The notes under the pieces were generated by a model, which was not told the DNA's origin, searched no databases, and saw nothing but the letters and a program-made list of their open reading frames with translations. From an uncultured Porphyromonadaceae bacterium (GTDB taxonomy: Bacteria > Bacteroidota > Bacteroidia > Bacteroidales > Muribaculaceae): a DNA stretch of 39,459 nt. Below, one piece after another: positions 17,997 to 25,324 of this stretch. The DNA lies in contig CAMWLR010000016.1 in the NCBI GenBank assembly GCA_947175215.1, forward strand, positions 1 to 39,459, written 5' to 3'. A program made the position numbers and the translations under genes. Numbering within the stretch: position 1 is the first letter of the stretch; every line of letters starts with the position of its first letter.

Positions 17997-19228
17997 ACGG
18001 CCTGACTATTTCCATGCCTGAGATCATCGCCCGGCTCGCCCGCAAGGTGAGTTGTGACGACCGCATTGCCGGTGACTTCCTCAAGGAGTTCTCGACCGTC
18101 GTGACCCAGGGGTTGATGGCTGACGGTTTTGTAAAGATTGCGGGACTTGGCACATTTAAGGTGACAAACGATGTTGAGGGTAAGCCCACTGTGGAGTTTG
18201 CGCCCGACAAGTCACTCGCCGATAAGGTCAACGCTCCGTTTGCAATATTCGAGACCGTCGAGGTTGCCGACAATATCAGTGACGAGGAGCTTAAAGGAGA
18301 TATATCAGAGGAAGTTGCAGCAAGCGTAACTGTGAATATTAAAGTTGCTGAGACTCTCCCCGATGAAGATGAAACAGCCGATAAGATTGTCGATAATATT
18401 GAGTTAGCCGGCAAGGAGGAGGACTCTGATAGGGAAGAGGCTGTTGATAAGAGCGTGGAAACGGCATTGCCGACACCCCCGCCGATCCCCCTGAGATTTA
18501 CCGCTCCCCGTTCCGGGGATAAACCGCAAACCGAGGATAAACCACAACCTGAAGTCTCCCAACCCCGTCCGGAACTTTCGCAACCCCAATCTGTTGTACC
18601 CCAAATGGCTGCGCCTCAGTCGGCTAATGATTCGCCGATGTCGGTAATACTTGAGCCGGAGAGCCGGGTGACGGTGATGAGGATGGACGGACACACAACC
18701 CTCACATTAGTGATGACCGCCATAGCTGCAATGCTTATCGGTGTCGTCGGTTGTTTTATCGCGTTGCGATGGCATGATGCCAAAGTAGCTACGGATGATA
18801 ATGCCGGCGACCGGGTGGAGATTGCCGAGGAGGTTGATCCCGAGGAGGTGTTTGTGGTTGACTCGACAGAGATAAACGTCAACGACACTGACAGCATCGT
18901 GGCCGAGCAGATCGAGGATGAGGATGCCGTTGCAACGGCAGATACCCATGAGATGACAGCCGGCGCAGCAATGGCTGCCAACAAAGAGGTCACCGACACC
19001 GTTCGCCCCGGCAATTACCTGTCGGTGATGGCACGCCGTCATTACGGCAACTCAAAATTCTGGGTCTATATTTATCTTGAGAATCAGGATAAGATCAAAG
19101 ATCCCGACAATCTCGAGGACGGGATGGTGCTGGTTATCCCCCCGAAATCAAAGTACGACATCGACCCGCAGGATCGCGAATCACTCAGAAAAGCCGATAA
19201 AGAGGCATATAAAGTGATGACGAGATAG
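17993..19228 (+). CDS. HU-domain, transmembrane and LysM fusion protein
   Basis: A 411-residue protein of unusual architecture. Residues 4-92 form an HU-like domain (helices SMPEIIARLARKVS and FLKEFSTVVTQGL, turn KIAGLGTFKV, ending in VNAPFAIFETVEV). The arm is shorter than in HU proper. A long acidic then Pro/Gln-rich linker (about 93-230) leads to one membrane helix (about 236-258). After another acidic spacer comes a LysM domain (about 335-384; RPGNYLSVMARRHYGN through GMVLVIPP). With no signal peptide, the natural topology is HU in the cytoplasm and LysM in the periplasm. It could tether DNA to peptidoglycan; a protein-protein role for the HU part is the main alternative. Confidence 0.85.
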   Translation: MNGLTISMPEIIARLARKVSCDDRIAGDFLKEFSTVVTQGLMADGFVKIAGLGTFKVTNDVEGKPTVEFAPDKSLADKVNAPFAIFETVEVADNISDEELKGDISEEVAASVTVNIKVAETLPDEDETADKIVDNIELAGKEEDSDREEAVDKSVETALPTPPPIPLRFTAPRSGDKPQTEDKPQPEVSQPRPELSQPQSVVPQMAAPQSANDSPMSVILEPESRVTVMRMDGHTTLTLVMTAIAAMLIGVVGCFIALRWHDAKVATDDNAGDRVEIAEEVDPEEVFVVDSTEINVNDTDSIVAEQIEDEDAVATADTHEMTAGAAMAANKEVTDTVRPGNYLSVMARRHYGNSKFWVYIYLENQDKIKDPDNLEDGMVLVIPPKSKYDIDPQDRESLRKADKEAYKVMTR

Positions 19229-19261
19229 ATCGATTGCTTAAAAATGATTAAATCTTAAAAG

Positions 19262-19316
19262 AGGTAAACGCTTGATAGATAATTTTAACATTCTATCTTA
19301 ACGTTTACCTGTTTTG
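19262..19316 (+). terminator. Probable terminator of the HU gene pair
   Basis: AGGTAAACG (19262-19270) pairs with CGTTTACCT (19302-19310). Inside it GATAGA (19274-19279) pairs with TCTATC (19292-19297). A T-rich run (GTTTTGTTTCTTT) follows. The internal loop weakens it as a textbook terminator; it could instead be an operator-like dyad upstream of moxR. Confidence 0.6.
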
Positions 19317-19322
19317 TTTCTT

Positions 19323-19330
19323 TACATTTG
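19323..19330 (+). promoter_or_regulatory. -7 box of the moxR-bat operon
   Basis: TACATTTG is an exact TAnnTTTG box 52 bp before the moxR ATG. No clear -33 box is present at the usual spacing, suggesting activator dependence or a weak promoter. Confidence 0.5.
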
Positions 19331-19370
19331 CATAAAGAAATAACTCAACTGCATAAAGAATAACTCAACT
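19330..19370. repeat. Tandem duplication in the moxR leader
   Basis: A 21-nt unit (19330-19350, starting GCATAAAGAA and ending TAACTCAACT) is followed directly by a 20-nt copy lacking one A (19351-19370). It falls immediately after the -7 box, within the predicted 5' leader. Confidence 0.9.
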
Positions 19371-19382
19371 ATCTAATAAAAT

Positions 19383-20378
19383 ATGAGTGAAACGGTAAAT
19401 ATCAGAGAGCTTAACGACCTCGTGGCAAGCCGAAACAATTTTGTCAATCTTATCACACGAGGGATGGATCAGACCATCGTCGGTCAGAAACATCTTGTAG
19501 AGTCGTTGCTTATCGCGCTGCTCTCTAACGGACACGTCCTCCTCGAGGGTGTCCCCGGCCTGGCTAAGACTCTTGCCATCAAAACCCTGTCACAGCTTAT
19601 CGATGCCAAGTACAGCCGTATTCAGTTTACCCCCGACCTTCTTCCTGCCGACGTGACCGGTACTATGGTTTATAGCGTCAAGTCTGAGCAGTTCCAGGTC
19701 AAGAAGGGCCCGATTTTTGCCAACTTCGTCCTTGCCGACGAGATCAACCGCGCCCCTGCCAAGGTGCAGGCCGCTCTGCTTGAGGCCATGCAGGAGCGTC
19801 AGGTGACTATCGGCGACCATACTTTCCCCCTCGATGAGCCTTTCCTGGTAATGGCTACCCAGAACCCTATCGAGCAGGAGGGTACTTATCCCCTGCCCGA
19901 GGCCCAGGTTGACCGATTCCTGTTAAAGGTCGTTATCGGTTACCCCTCGCGTGAGGAGGAGAAGCTGATCATCCGTCAGAATCTCTCCAACACCAAGACC
20001 AAGGTGCAACCTATCCTGCGCCCTGAGGATATTATTGATGCTCAGCAGGTGGTCGAGAAGATATATATCGACGAGAAGATCGAGCGGTATATCGTAGACA
20101 TCGTGTTTGCCACACGTTTCCCGGCACAGTGCGGTCTGCCCGAGTTGCAGAGCATTATCGCCTTTGGTGCGTCGCCCCGTGCCTCGATCTCGCTGGCTCG
20201 TGCAGCCAAGGCCTATGCATTCCTGCGTCAGCGCGGGTATGTCATTCCCGAGGATGTCCGCGCCGTTTGCCACGATGTGATGCGTCACCGCATCGGTCTG
20301 ACCTATGAGGCCGAGGCCAACAACATCACCGCCGACGAGATTATCTCTGAAATCCTTGACAAAGTTGTCGTGCCCTGA
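19383..20378 (+). CDS. moxR: MoxR-family AAA+ ATPase
   Basis: A 331-residue AAA+ ATPase with Walker A GVPGLAKT (56-63), Walker B LADEIN (117-122), and sensor region MATQNPIEQEGTYPLPEAQVDRF. These are hallmarks of the MoxR (APE0892/MRP) group, which act as chaperone-like partners of VWA-domain proteins. Five neighbours downstream are DUF58 or VWA/Bat proteins, fitting that role. It opens the operon and is followed 50 bp later by the DUF58 gene. The C-terminal lid (FGASPRASISLARAAKAYAFLRQRGYV) is complete. Confidence 0.96.
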   Translation: MSETVNIRELNDLVASRNNFVNLITRGMDQTIVGQKHLVESLLIALLSNGHVLLEGVPGLAKTLAIKTLSQLIDAKYSRIQFTPDLLPADVTGTMVYSVKSEQFQVKKGPIFANFVLADEINRAPAKVQAALLEAMQERQVTIGDHTFPLDEPFLVMATQNPIEQEGTYPLPEAQVDRFLLKVVIGYPSREEEKLIIRQNLSNTKTKVQPILRPEDIIDAQQVVEKIYIDEKIERYIVDIVFATRFPAQCGLPELQSIIAFGASPRASISLARAAKAYAFLRQRGYVIPEDVRAVCHDVMRHRIGLTYEAEANNITADEIISEILDKVVVP

Positions 20379-20427
20379 TGCCTGCAGGCTGTCTATATCC
20401 TCTGAATCCTAAACGAATCAATAGCTA

Positions 20428-21297
20428 ATGGATGCCAACGAACTGTTGAAGAAAGTCAGGCGTATCGAAATCAAGACGCGCGGACTCTCGCAAAATATCT
20501 TTGCCGGTGAATATCACTCGGCATTCAAGGGGCGTGGCATGACCTTTTCGGAAGTCAGGGAGTATCAGTATGGCGATGACATCCGTGATATCGACTGGAA
20601 TGTAACCGCGCGTCATAACCGCCCGTATGTAAAGGTGTATGAAGAGGAGCGCGAAATGACCGTGATGCTCATTGTCGATGTCAGCGGTTCACGCCTGTTT
20701 GGCGCTGTCGGAGAGGAGAAACGCGAGATGATAGCCGAGATTGCCGCCACGCTCGCTTTCTCGGCCATTCAGAATAATGACAAGATCGGGGTAATATTCT
20801 TCTCTGACAAGATCGAGAAGTTTATCCCGCCCAAAAAAGGTAAGAAACATATCCTGTTCATTATCCGCGAACTGATTGATTTCACCCCCGAGCATACCGG
20901 CACTGACATCGGCATGGTGTTGCGTTATTTCACTGATGCTCTCAAGAAGCGTTGCACGACCTTTGTCATCTCTGACTTTATTGATGACAAGGATTATTAT
21001 AAAGCCTTGTCAATCGCCTCTAACAAGCATGATGTCTATGGCGTGCAGGTCTATGACAAGCGCGACGCCCAGCTCCCCGATGTCGGTCTGATGAAGGTCA
21101 GCGACCTTGAGACAGGCGCCGAGCAGTGGGTCGATACCTCATCCAAAAAGGTCAGAAACAGTTATAACCGCTGGTGGTATGAACGCCAGCAGGTGATGTC
21201 AGACACCCTAAAACGGTGTCGCGTCAACGCTTGCTCGGTGGCCACTGACGAAGATTATGTGACCGCCCTGATGGGGCTGTTCAGAAAACGTGTCTGA
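20428..21297 (+). CDS. DUF58 (VWA-like) domain protein
   Basis: A 289-residue cytoplasmic protein with the DUF58 core EVREYQYGDDIRDIDWN (42-58) and a MIDAS-like DVSGS (84-88), as in von Willebrand A domains. MoxR-DUF58 pairs are common in bacteria and the ATPase is thought to remodel or activate the VWA partner; the client in Bacteroidales is not known. No membrane helix is evident. The 3' end carries a 13-bp direct repeat that spans the stop codon. Confidence 0.92.
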   Translation: MDANELLKKVRRIEIKTRGLSQNIFAGEYHSAFKGRGMTFSEVREYQYGDDIRDIDWNVTARHNRPYVKVYEEEREMTVMLIVDVSGSRLFGAVGEEKREMIAEIAATLAFSAIQNNDKIGVIFFSDKIEKFIPPKKGKKHILFIIRELIDFTPEHTGTDIGMVLRYFTDALKKRCTTFVISDFIDDKDYYKALSIASNKHDVYGVQVYDKRDAQLPDVGLMKVSDLETGAEQWVDTSSKKVRNSYNRWWYERQQVMSDTLKRCRVNACSVATDEDYVTALMGLFRKRV

Positions 21298-21324
21298 GAT
21301 CTCTATGCAAATGTCTGAGATCTC
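21291..21324. repeat. 13-bp direct repeat across the DUF58 stop codon
   Basis: TGTCTGAGATCTC occurs at 21291-21303 and again at 21312-21324, 21 bp apart. The first copy contains the stop codon of the DUF58 gene. This looks like a small tandem duplication into the intergenic space. Confidence 0.85.
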
Positions 21325-21381
21325 GAGAGCCGAGTCTGTGTCACCTTTGAATTTTTAATCACTTTTTTGTTTGATTGTCTG

Positions 21382-22398
21382 ATGCTTAAACGGCTGACAA
21401 ACATATTATTGTTAATCTTTACAATAGCTGCGGCTCCCCGGGTCAATGCCTTGTCGATCAAGGCATCGGTCGACTCGTCGCAGCTGACTATGGGATATCG
21501 CACGGCCATAAGAGTTGATATTGTCGACAAGGCTGACATGCAGTCTCAGATCCTTATTGATGAGAAAGCCGTGCCGGCTGAGATCGAACTGGTCGACTGG
21601 GTCTACGGTGACACCGCAGATCTCGGTAACGGTCTGGTTGAGATGAAGCGCGCGTTGATCATCCAGTCATTTGACTCGGGCGTGTACACGATCCCCCCGA
21701 TTCTGATGGTGACCGGCCCTGATACGTTGCGCACCGAGCCTATTACCCTCAAGGTCAATCCGGTGGATGTAAGTCAGATGCAGGATATCAACCCGATTGC
21801 GCCCGTGTTATCGTTCGAGACCAAGTGGTATGATTTTCTCCCCGACTGGCTGACCGATTACTGGTTGTGGATTCTGGTGGCTGTGCTTCTGATTGCCGGC
21901 GGTGTCTGCACATATCTCATCCTCACCAAGAAAGTTGATGTGCCGCTCATGCCTCGCAAGAAACCGATACCCCCTTACGAACTGGCCATGAAACGTCTCG
22001 ATGATCTCCGTGCCATGAATCTGTGGCAGAGCGGTCAGGAGAAGGAATATTATACCTTGCTCATTGATATCCTCAGAGATTATCTGCAAGGACGTTTCGG
22101 CATCAACGCAATGGAGATGACATCGCAGCAGATCACGCGCGTGCTCAGCGAGAATGAAGAGACCCGCATGTCTAACGCCCGCATGAAGCGTATCCTCGAG
22201 ATTGCCGACTTTGTCAAATTTGCCAAAGTACGACCCATCCCTGACGATAATCACCGCGCATTGGCCGATGCGATACAGTTTGTCGAGGAGACCAAGCCCG
22301 TTGAGGTCAATCCCGAGGCCGGTGTCACATCCCAGGTAGCACCCGGAGCAACAACTCAAACCTTGCCCGGCACTCCGGCTCAAACAAAACAACAATAG
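21382..22398 (+). CDS. BatD-like exported membrane protein of the bat operon
   Basis: I take the ATG at 21382 rather than an upstream TTG because it opens directly into a signal peptide (MLKRLTNILLLIFTIAAAPRV). The 338-residue product has a periplasmic beta-rich region (about 25-150), one membrane helix (about 165-185, WLWILVAVLLIAGGVCTYLI), and a cytoplasmic helical domain (LIDILRDYLQGRFGINAMEMTSQQI) resembling the C-terminal part of BatD (compare LKAMWGYLGDKLAMPVSQLTRQNI in batD here). The tail (about 310-338) is low complexity (Thr/Pro/Gln). It sits between DUF58 and batA, a position often filled by a similar protein in Bacteroidetes. Function is unknown. Confidence 0.8.
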   Translation: MLKRLTNILLLIFTIAAAPRVNALSIKASVDSSQLTMGYRTAIRVDIVDKADMQSQILIDEKAVPAEIELVDWVYGDTADLGNGLVEMKRALIIQSFDSGVYTIPPILMVTGPDTLRTEPITLKVNPVDVSQMQDINPIAPVLSFETKWYDFLPDWLTDYWLWILVAVLLIAGGVCTYLILTKKVDVPLMPRKKPIPPYELAMKRLDDLRAMNLWQSGQEKEYYTLLIDILRDYLQGRFGINAMEMTSQQITRVLSENEETRMSNARMKRILEIADFVKFAKVRPIPDDNHRALADAIQFVEETKPVEVNPEAGVTSQVAPGATTQTLPGTPAQTKQQ

Positions 22399-22426
22399 TG
22401 TCATCATTAGATAGAAAGATATAAAG

Positions 22427-23413
22427 ATGCAATTCGCAAATCCCGGAATGTTATGGCTGATGCTTGTCTGTCTCCCCTTGGCAGGGTGGTGGATATGGCG
22501 TCGTCATACGGCACATCCATCCTTGCAGGTATCTTCGACCGGGCCGTTCAGGTCGTTGGGGAGACCGGCCAGACAGTATGGTCTCTATGCGATGTATCTG
22601 CTGAGACTTCTTGCCGTCTGCTGTCTGGTTGTCTGTCTGGCGCGTCCGCAGACGCGTGACGCATGGCGCACCTCAAAGACCGAGGGAACTGACATCGTCA
22701 TCGCACTCGACATATCGTCGTCGATGCTTGCCCGCGACTTTACACCCGACCGTATGGAGGCGGCCAAGAAGATGGCCGCATCATTTATCAGCGGTCGCGA
22801 GAATGATAATATGGGTCTGGTGGTGTTTGCCGGCGAGGCGTTTACAGGTGTACCTATGACTACTGACCGCTCGCTGTTGACAAACTATGTGTCATCGCTT
22901 AACCGCGAGATGCTTGAGGACGGTACGGCCATCGGTGACGGTCTGGCTACCTCGATCAACCGTATCAAGGATGGCAACGCCAAGTCAAAGAGTATCATCC
23001 TGCTTACCGACGGTTCAAACAACACCGGTATCGTCGCGCCGCTGACTGCCGCCGAGATCGCCCGCAAGTATGGTATAAAGGTCTATACGATCGGTATAGG
23101 CAAGAACGGTACGGCACTTTATCCGGTCTACAATATGTTTGGCCGCATCGAATATCAGCCTCAGCAGGTTGTCATAGATGAGGCAACCTTAAAGAAGATT
23201 GCATCGACCACCGGCGGCAAATACTTCAGAGCCACCGGCAACAGTGTCCTCCAGGATGTGTTTGACGAAATCGACCGTCTCGAGAAGACCGAGATAGATG
23301 TCAAGCATTTCTCTCACACAGAGGATTGTTATCTCCCCTGGGCTCTGGCCGCTCTCGCATTGCTGGTGCTCGAATTAATATTACGTCAAACCTGGTTACG
23401 CACAATCCCGTAA
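22427..23413 (+). CDS. batA: BatA, VWA-domain membrane protein
   Basis: A 328-residue aerotolerance-operon protein. Two membrane helices (about 7-24 and 55-73) precede a von Willebrand A domain with an intact MIDAS DISSS (95-99) and the later Thr/Asp positions in TDRSLL and LLTDGSNN. A C-terminal helix (about 301-320) completes the anchor. In Bacteroides fragilis the bat operon influences tolerance to oxygen, though the molecular job is unresolved. It lies 28 bp after the BatD-like gene and 7 bp before batB. Confidence 0.93.
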   Translation: MQFANPGMLWLMLVCLPLAGWWIWRRHTAHPSLQVSSTGPFRSLGRPARQYGLYAMYLLRLLAVCCLVVCLARPQTRDAWRTSKTEGTDIVIALDISSSMLARDFTPDRMEAAKKMAASFISGRENDNMGLVVFAGEAFTGVPMTTDRSLLTNYVSSLNREMLEDGTAIGDGLATSINRIKDGNAKSKSIILLTDGSNNTGIVAPLTAAEIARKYGIKVYTIGIGKNGTALYPVYNMFGRIEYQPQQVVIDEATLKKIASTTGGKYFRATGNSVLQDVFDEIDRLEKTEIDVKHFSHTEDCYLPWALAALALLVLELILRQTWLRTIP

Positions 23414-23420
23414 TTCTGTC

Positions 23421-24500
23421 ATGTCATTTGCATATCCCTCATTATTATATCTGTTACTGCTGATACCGGTGATATTCGGTCTGTGGTATTGGTCACGGGT
23501 GGCGCGCAGGATTAAGCTGCGTCGCTATGGCAACCCCGCGCATATCGAGCATCTGATGCCTGAGGCATCTAAATATAAACCGGCCCTAAAGATTACCTTG
23601 CAGTTGCTGGCGCTGGCATCGCTCATAATTGCTGTGGCACGTCCGCGCGCAGGTGAGAAAGTCGAGATGGAGTCGACCGAGGGTATCGAGGTGATGATTG
23701 CCTTTGACGTCTCGAGATCTATGCTCGCGTCATCTACCGACGATACCCGTGGTATATCGAGACTCGACCGCGCCAAATATCTGCTGGCAAATCTTATCGA
23801 CAAACTCGGCAATGACAAGGTAGGTCTGATTATATTTGCCGGCGAGGCATATACACAGTTACCGATCACGACCGACTTTGTCTCAGCCAAGATGTATCTC
23901 GATGAGATCTCGACCGAGATGGTTTCTACCCAAGGTACGGCCATCGGTACGGCGATAAACATGGCTATCAATTCATTCTCACCTGCCGAGGATGTCAACA
24001 AAGCGATCATTGTGATCACCGATGGAGAGAACCATGAGGGTGATGCTGTCGAGATGGCCAAATATGCCAAGAGCCTCGGCATCGAGGTCGACGTGTTGGG
24101 TGTAGGCTCTATCAAGGGCGCACCCATACCGGTCAACCGCAACGGCGAGTTTCTCAAGGATGAGAACGGCGCACCTGTCACCACTTTCCTTAATGAGAAG
24201 ATGGCCAAGGAGATAGCATCGGCCGGCGGTGGTATCTATATCAACGGGTCATCATCAAAGGCACTGGGCACTCTGGTCGATCAGCTTGATCAGATCAAGA
24301 AGAGCGACCTGCAGCACGTGACATACAAAGCGAGTGCCGAGCAGTTCCCGATGTTTATATGGATCGCGATGATACTGCTGGTAATCGATGCCGTGGTGCT
24401 TCCCAGCAAGATCGGCTGGCTCAAACGATACACATTCTTCTCTAAAAAGAAGATCGCTGCCGCAGGCGGTGAGTCACTGAAAAAAGACAATCAGAAATGA
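23421..24500 (+). CDS. batB: BatB, VWA-domain membrane protein
   Basis: A 359-residue protein with the same layout as BatA: helices at about 6-24 and 56-73, a VWA domain with MIDAS DVSRS (96-100) and ITDGENHEGD, and a C-terminal helix (about 317-337). The MIDAS residues are intact. A basic tail (KRYTFFSKKK) follows the last helix. Its stop overlaps the batC start (ATGA), implying translational coupling. BatA and BatB plausibly form a membrane complex served by MoxR, which is inference. Confidence 0.93.
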   Translation: MSFAYPSLLYLLLLIPVIFGLWYWSRVARRIKLRRYGNPAHIEHLMPEASKYKPALKITLQLLALASLIIAVARPRAGEKVEMESTEGIEVMIAFDVSRSMLASSTDDTRGISRLDRAKYLLANLIDKLGNDKVGLIIFAGEAYTQLPITTDFVSAKMYLDEISTEMVSTQGTAIGTAINMAINSFSPAEDVNKAIIVITDGENHEGDAVEMAKYAKSLGIEVDVLGVGSIKGAPIPVNRNGEFLKDENGAPVTTFLNEKMAKEIASAGGGIYINGSSSKALGTLVDQLDQIKKSDLQHVTYKASAEQFPMFIWIAMILLVIDAVVLPSKIGWLKRYTFFSKKKIAAAGGESLKKDNQK

Positions 24501-25300
24501 AGCATTTCATAAAGATATTATCATACTCGGCGTGGCTGTTGCTCGTGGCCGGCTTGATGACCGGCTGCAAGTCTGATGACAGTCAGTCAGAGCAGAGCCG
24601 CCCCTCGACCAAGCGCGAGCGCAATTTAATGAAAGAGGGTAAGAACCTCTATGACAAGCAGCGATATGCCGAGGCTGAGGTCTCATTCACCAAAGCTCTT
24701 GAGGAGAACGGTGATAATCAGCGCGCCAAATTTAATCTCGCATCGACTTATCTCAAGCAGCGCGGCGAGGACATGGCCAATCAGGGTGATTCGCTGATCG
24801 CTCAGGCAGACCGCATATTGGCCGAGACATCTCAAAGCACTGATATAGAGTTGGCTCAGCTGTCGTTTTATGACCGGGGCAATATCGCATATAAAAAGGA
24901 GGACTACGCCGGGGCTATCGAGATGTATAAGCAAGCTTTACGTCGTAACCCCGAAGATAATCAGGCCCGACAGAACCTGCGTCTTGCCCAGCTCAAAAAA
25001 CAGGAGCAAGATCAAAACGAGGATAAGCAGGATCAGAATCAAGATCAGAATCAGGATAAAGACCAACAACAGCAGGATCAGAAGCAAGATCAACAGCAAC
25101 AGGATCAGCAAGATCAGCAGCAGGATCAACAGCAGCAACAACAGCAACAACAACAGCAGGGCGGCATGAGCGAACAAAATGCCGCACAGATCCTCAAGGC
25201 GATGGACGACAAAGAGTCGCAGACCCGCATGAAGGTCGAGAAGATGAAACAGGATCAGGAGAAGCAGTCGCGTCAGCGTCAGACTGCCAAACCGTGGTAA
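24497..25300 (+). CDS. batC: BatC, TPR lipoprotein with an Asp/Gln-rich tract
   Basis: A 267-residue lipoprotein: signal peptide with lipobox LMTGC (C24), then K-S-D-D, which resembles the Bacteroidetes lipoprotein surface-export signal of charged residues right after the Cys. Two TPR units follow (about 50-75, NLYDKQRYAEAEVSFTKALE, and about 125-160, GNIAYKKEDYAGAIEMYKQAL). Residues about 170-222 are almost only D and Q with some K and N. The tail is a charged helix (AAQILKAMDDKESQTRMKVEK). BatC of other Bacteroidetes also carries TPRs; the long D/Q tract is variable and slippage-prone. Confidence 0.88.
   Translation: MKHFIKILSYSAWLLLVAGLMTGCKSDDSQSEQSRPSTKRERNLMKEGKNLYDKQRYAEAEVSFTKALEENGDNQRAKFNLASTYLKQRGEDMANQGDSLIAQADRILAETSQSTDIELAQLSFYDRGNIAYKKEDYAGAIEMYKQALRRNPEDNQARQNLRLAQLKKQEQDQNEDKQDQNQDQNQDKDQQQQDQKQDQQQQDQQDQQQDQQQQQQQQQQQGGMSEQNAAQILKAMDDKESQTRMKVEKMKQDQEKQSRQRQTAKPW
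25013..25158 (+). repeat. CAGGAT/CAACAG low-complexity coding repeat in batC
   Basis: The DNA encoding the D/Q tract is made of imperfect short units such as GATCAG, GATCAA, CAACAG and CAGCAA. Codons vary between units (CAA/CAG, GAT/GAC), so it is not a pure recent expansion, but replication slippage could still change its length in steps of three. Confidence 0.85.
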
Positions 25301-25324
25301 TGATCAATTAGAAAACCAACGACG

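Noticed and set aside
19262-19310. Possible mobile-element inverted ends
   Set aside because: No transposase or target duplication nearby; position fits a terminator or operator.
24938-25187. Leu/Ile- or Val/Asp-rich minus-strand frames that look like membrane proteins
   Set aside because: They are the reverse complement of the batC D/Q repeat, which produces Leu/Ile runs by composition.
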